From contig DAHVFL010000284.1 of the NCBI GenBank assembly GCA_027316975.1, positions 1 to 6,446 on the forward strand: a stretch of DNA of 6,446 nt. The letters are read 5' to 3'. The notes under the pieces were generated by a model, which saw only the letters and a list, made by a program, of their open reading frames with translations, did not search any database and was not told the origin of the DNA. A program made the translations under genes and the position numbers. Shown here piece after piece: positions 6,023 through 6,446 of this stretch (its first letter is position 1; each line of letters opens with the position of its first letter). This stretch comes from Chloroflexota bacterium. GTDB lineage: Bacteria; Chloroflexota; Ktedonobacteria; Ktedonobacterales; Ktedonobacteraceae.

Positions 6023-6238
6023 CGCCGCGACGGCGTCGATGAAGTACTCAGCCGTGCTATGAGCGCTGGCACGTTTTCATACGATGAAGTCTGGTTTGGC
6101 GATATGCAGGTACCGCCCATCGAGGAGCTTGCAACGCGCTTCGGCGATGCCGGAAGCCAGCGCATCCACCAGGGTTCTTTCTCTATCCGCGATTGGTGGA
6201 TAGATTGCGCGCGGCGCGCCGACCGGGGGCGAAGATGA
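6023..6238 (+). pseudogene. Short coding-like fragment, possibly a decayed gene of unknown function
   Basis: An open plus-strand frame of 71 codons follows a TAG at 6020-6022 and ends at the TGA at 6236-6238. An internal ATG at 6059 would give a 59-residue product beginning MSAGTFSYDEVWFGDMQ and containing IEELATRFGDAG and SIRDWWIDCARRADRGRR. Its composition (mixed acidic, aromatic and aliphatic residues) looks more protein-like than the overlapping minus-strand frame, which is rich in Ser and Arg. There is no good ribosome site before 6059. It begins only a few bases after the repeat element at 5907-6008, which may have truncated the gene. I do not recognise the family; chance cannot be excluded. 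Confidence 0.35.
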
Positions 6239-6446
6239 GGTAGACTTTTGGACATGCTGGCTTTTGTTTGAAGTCGTCGCTTTAACATACAGAAGTTCAT
6301 TGCTGTCTTAGTACAAGCTATCATAAGTCTATTCCGAGTTTGGCGAAAGGAGGAGAGTGAGATAGACGAAATACTCCGGCGAAATCATTGCGAGAACTAT
6401 CGCAAAACGTTTCGCCGTTCTCTTCATGTTACAGTCAGCGCTGATG

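Larger units (their letters stand above)
5823..6446. other. Region upstream of the operon without a convincing intact gene
   Basis: Apart from the repeat element at 5907-6008 and the possible gene remnant at 6023-6238, nothing here is assignable. From 6272 to the right edge a plus-strand frame stays open (58 codons) but contains no ATG, GTG or TTG start. AAAGGAGG at 6346-6353 looks like a ribosome site, but the GTG that follows it (6357) meets a stop after one further codon. A minus-strand 32-codon frame (6427-6329) encodes a hydrophobic peptide but has no ribosome site. The stretch is more AT-rich than the operon, consistent with decayed or intergenic DNA. Confidence 0.6.

Noticed and set aside
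6019..6324. 101-codon minus-strand open frame right of the promoter
   Set aside because: Composition is Ser/Arg-rich and shadow-like, no ribosome site is apparent, and the opposite plus frame looks more protein-like. Left unannotated.
6329..6427. 32-codon minus-strand frame beginning MKRTAKRFAIVLAM, resembling a signal peptide or small membrane peptide
   Set aside because: No ribosome site upstream of the ATG, very short, and no supporting context. Could be chance.

Overview
The window is dominated by one minus-strand operon for tryptophan supply, read from right to left: a promoter (about 5786-5814), a T-box tRNA-sensing leader (about 5459-5779), trpS, trpE, trpG, trpD and a trpC reading frame that runs off the left edge. 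That last frame passes without a stop from the indole-3-glycerol-phosphate synthase domain into the start of a phosphoribosylanthranilate isomerase domain, so it looks like a TrpC-TrpF fusion cut by the window boundary. trpB and trpA are not present; if they belong to the operon they lie beyond position 1.

The T-box leader can be folded by hand to a convincing degree. It shows Stem I with a UGG (Trp) specifier triplet opposite an AGUA motif, a Stem II helix, a Stem III hairpin, the conserved AGGGUGGCACC box, and mutually exclusive antiterminator and terminator hairpins ending in six U. The leader therefore reads uncharged tRNA-Trp. When charging falls, transcription should continue into both the charging enzyme (TrpS) and the biosynthetic enzymes. 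TrpE also keeps the LLES motif associated with tryptophan feedback inhibition, so control probably acts at both transcript and enzyme level.

Three palindromic, probably non-autonomous repeat elements interrupt the region. One (2611-2761) lies across the 3' end of trpE and encodes its last 18 residues and its stop codon. One (1961-2018) lies in the 3' end of trpG and encodes 19 of its last 25 residues. One (5907-6008) lies upstream of the operon promoter and has terminal inverted repeats and a possible target duplication. The first and third share a core of the type CATCCTGAGCG-AGCGAAGGAT.

The right-hand 600 bases (about 5823-6446) contain no convincing intact gene. They hold the third repeat element, a short plus-strand coding-like fragment (6023-6238) that may be a decayed gene, and unassigned sequence.

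The organism is a bacterium with moderately GC-rich coding sequence, purine-rich Shine-Dalgarno sites, T-box regulation and abundant short palindromic repeats. That combination fits Chloroflexota (for example Ktedonobacteria-like) or a Firmicutes-related lineage; I favour Chloroflexota, but this is inference and not proven by the sequence. The operon is well understood biology. The less ordinary points are the repeat-encoded protein tails, the partial TrpC-TrpF fusion, and trpS sharing one T-box transcript with the biosynthetic genes.
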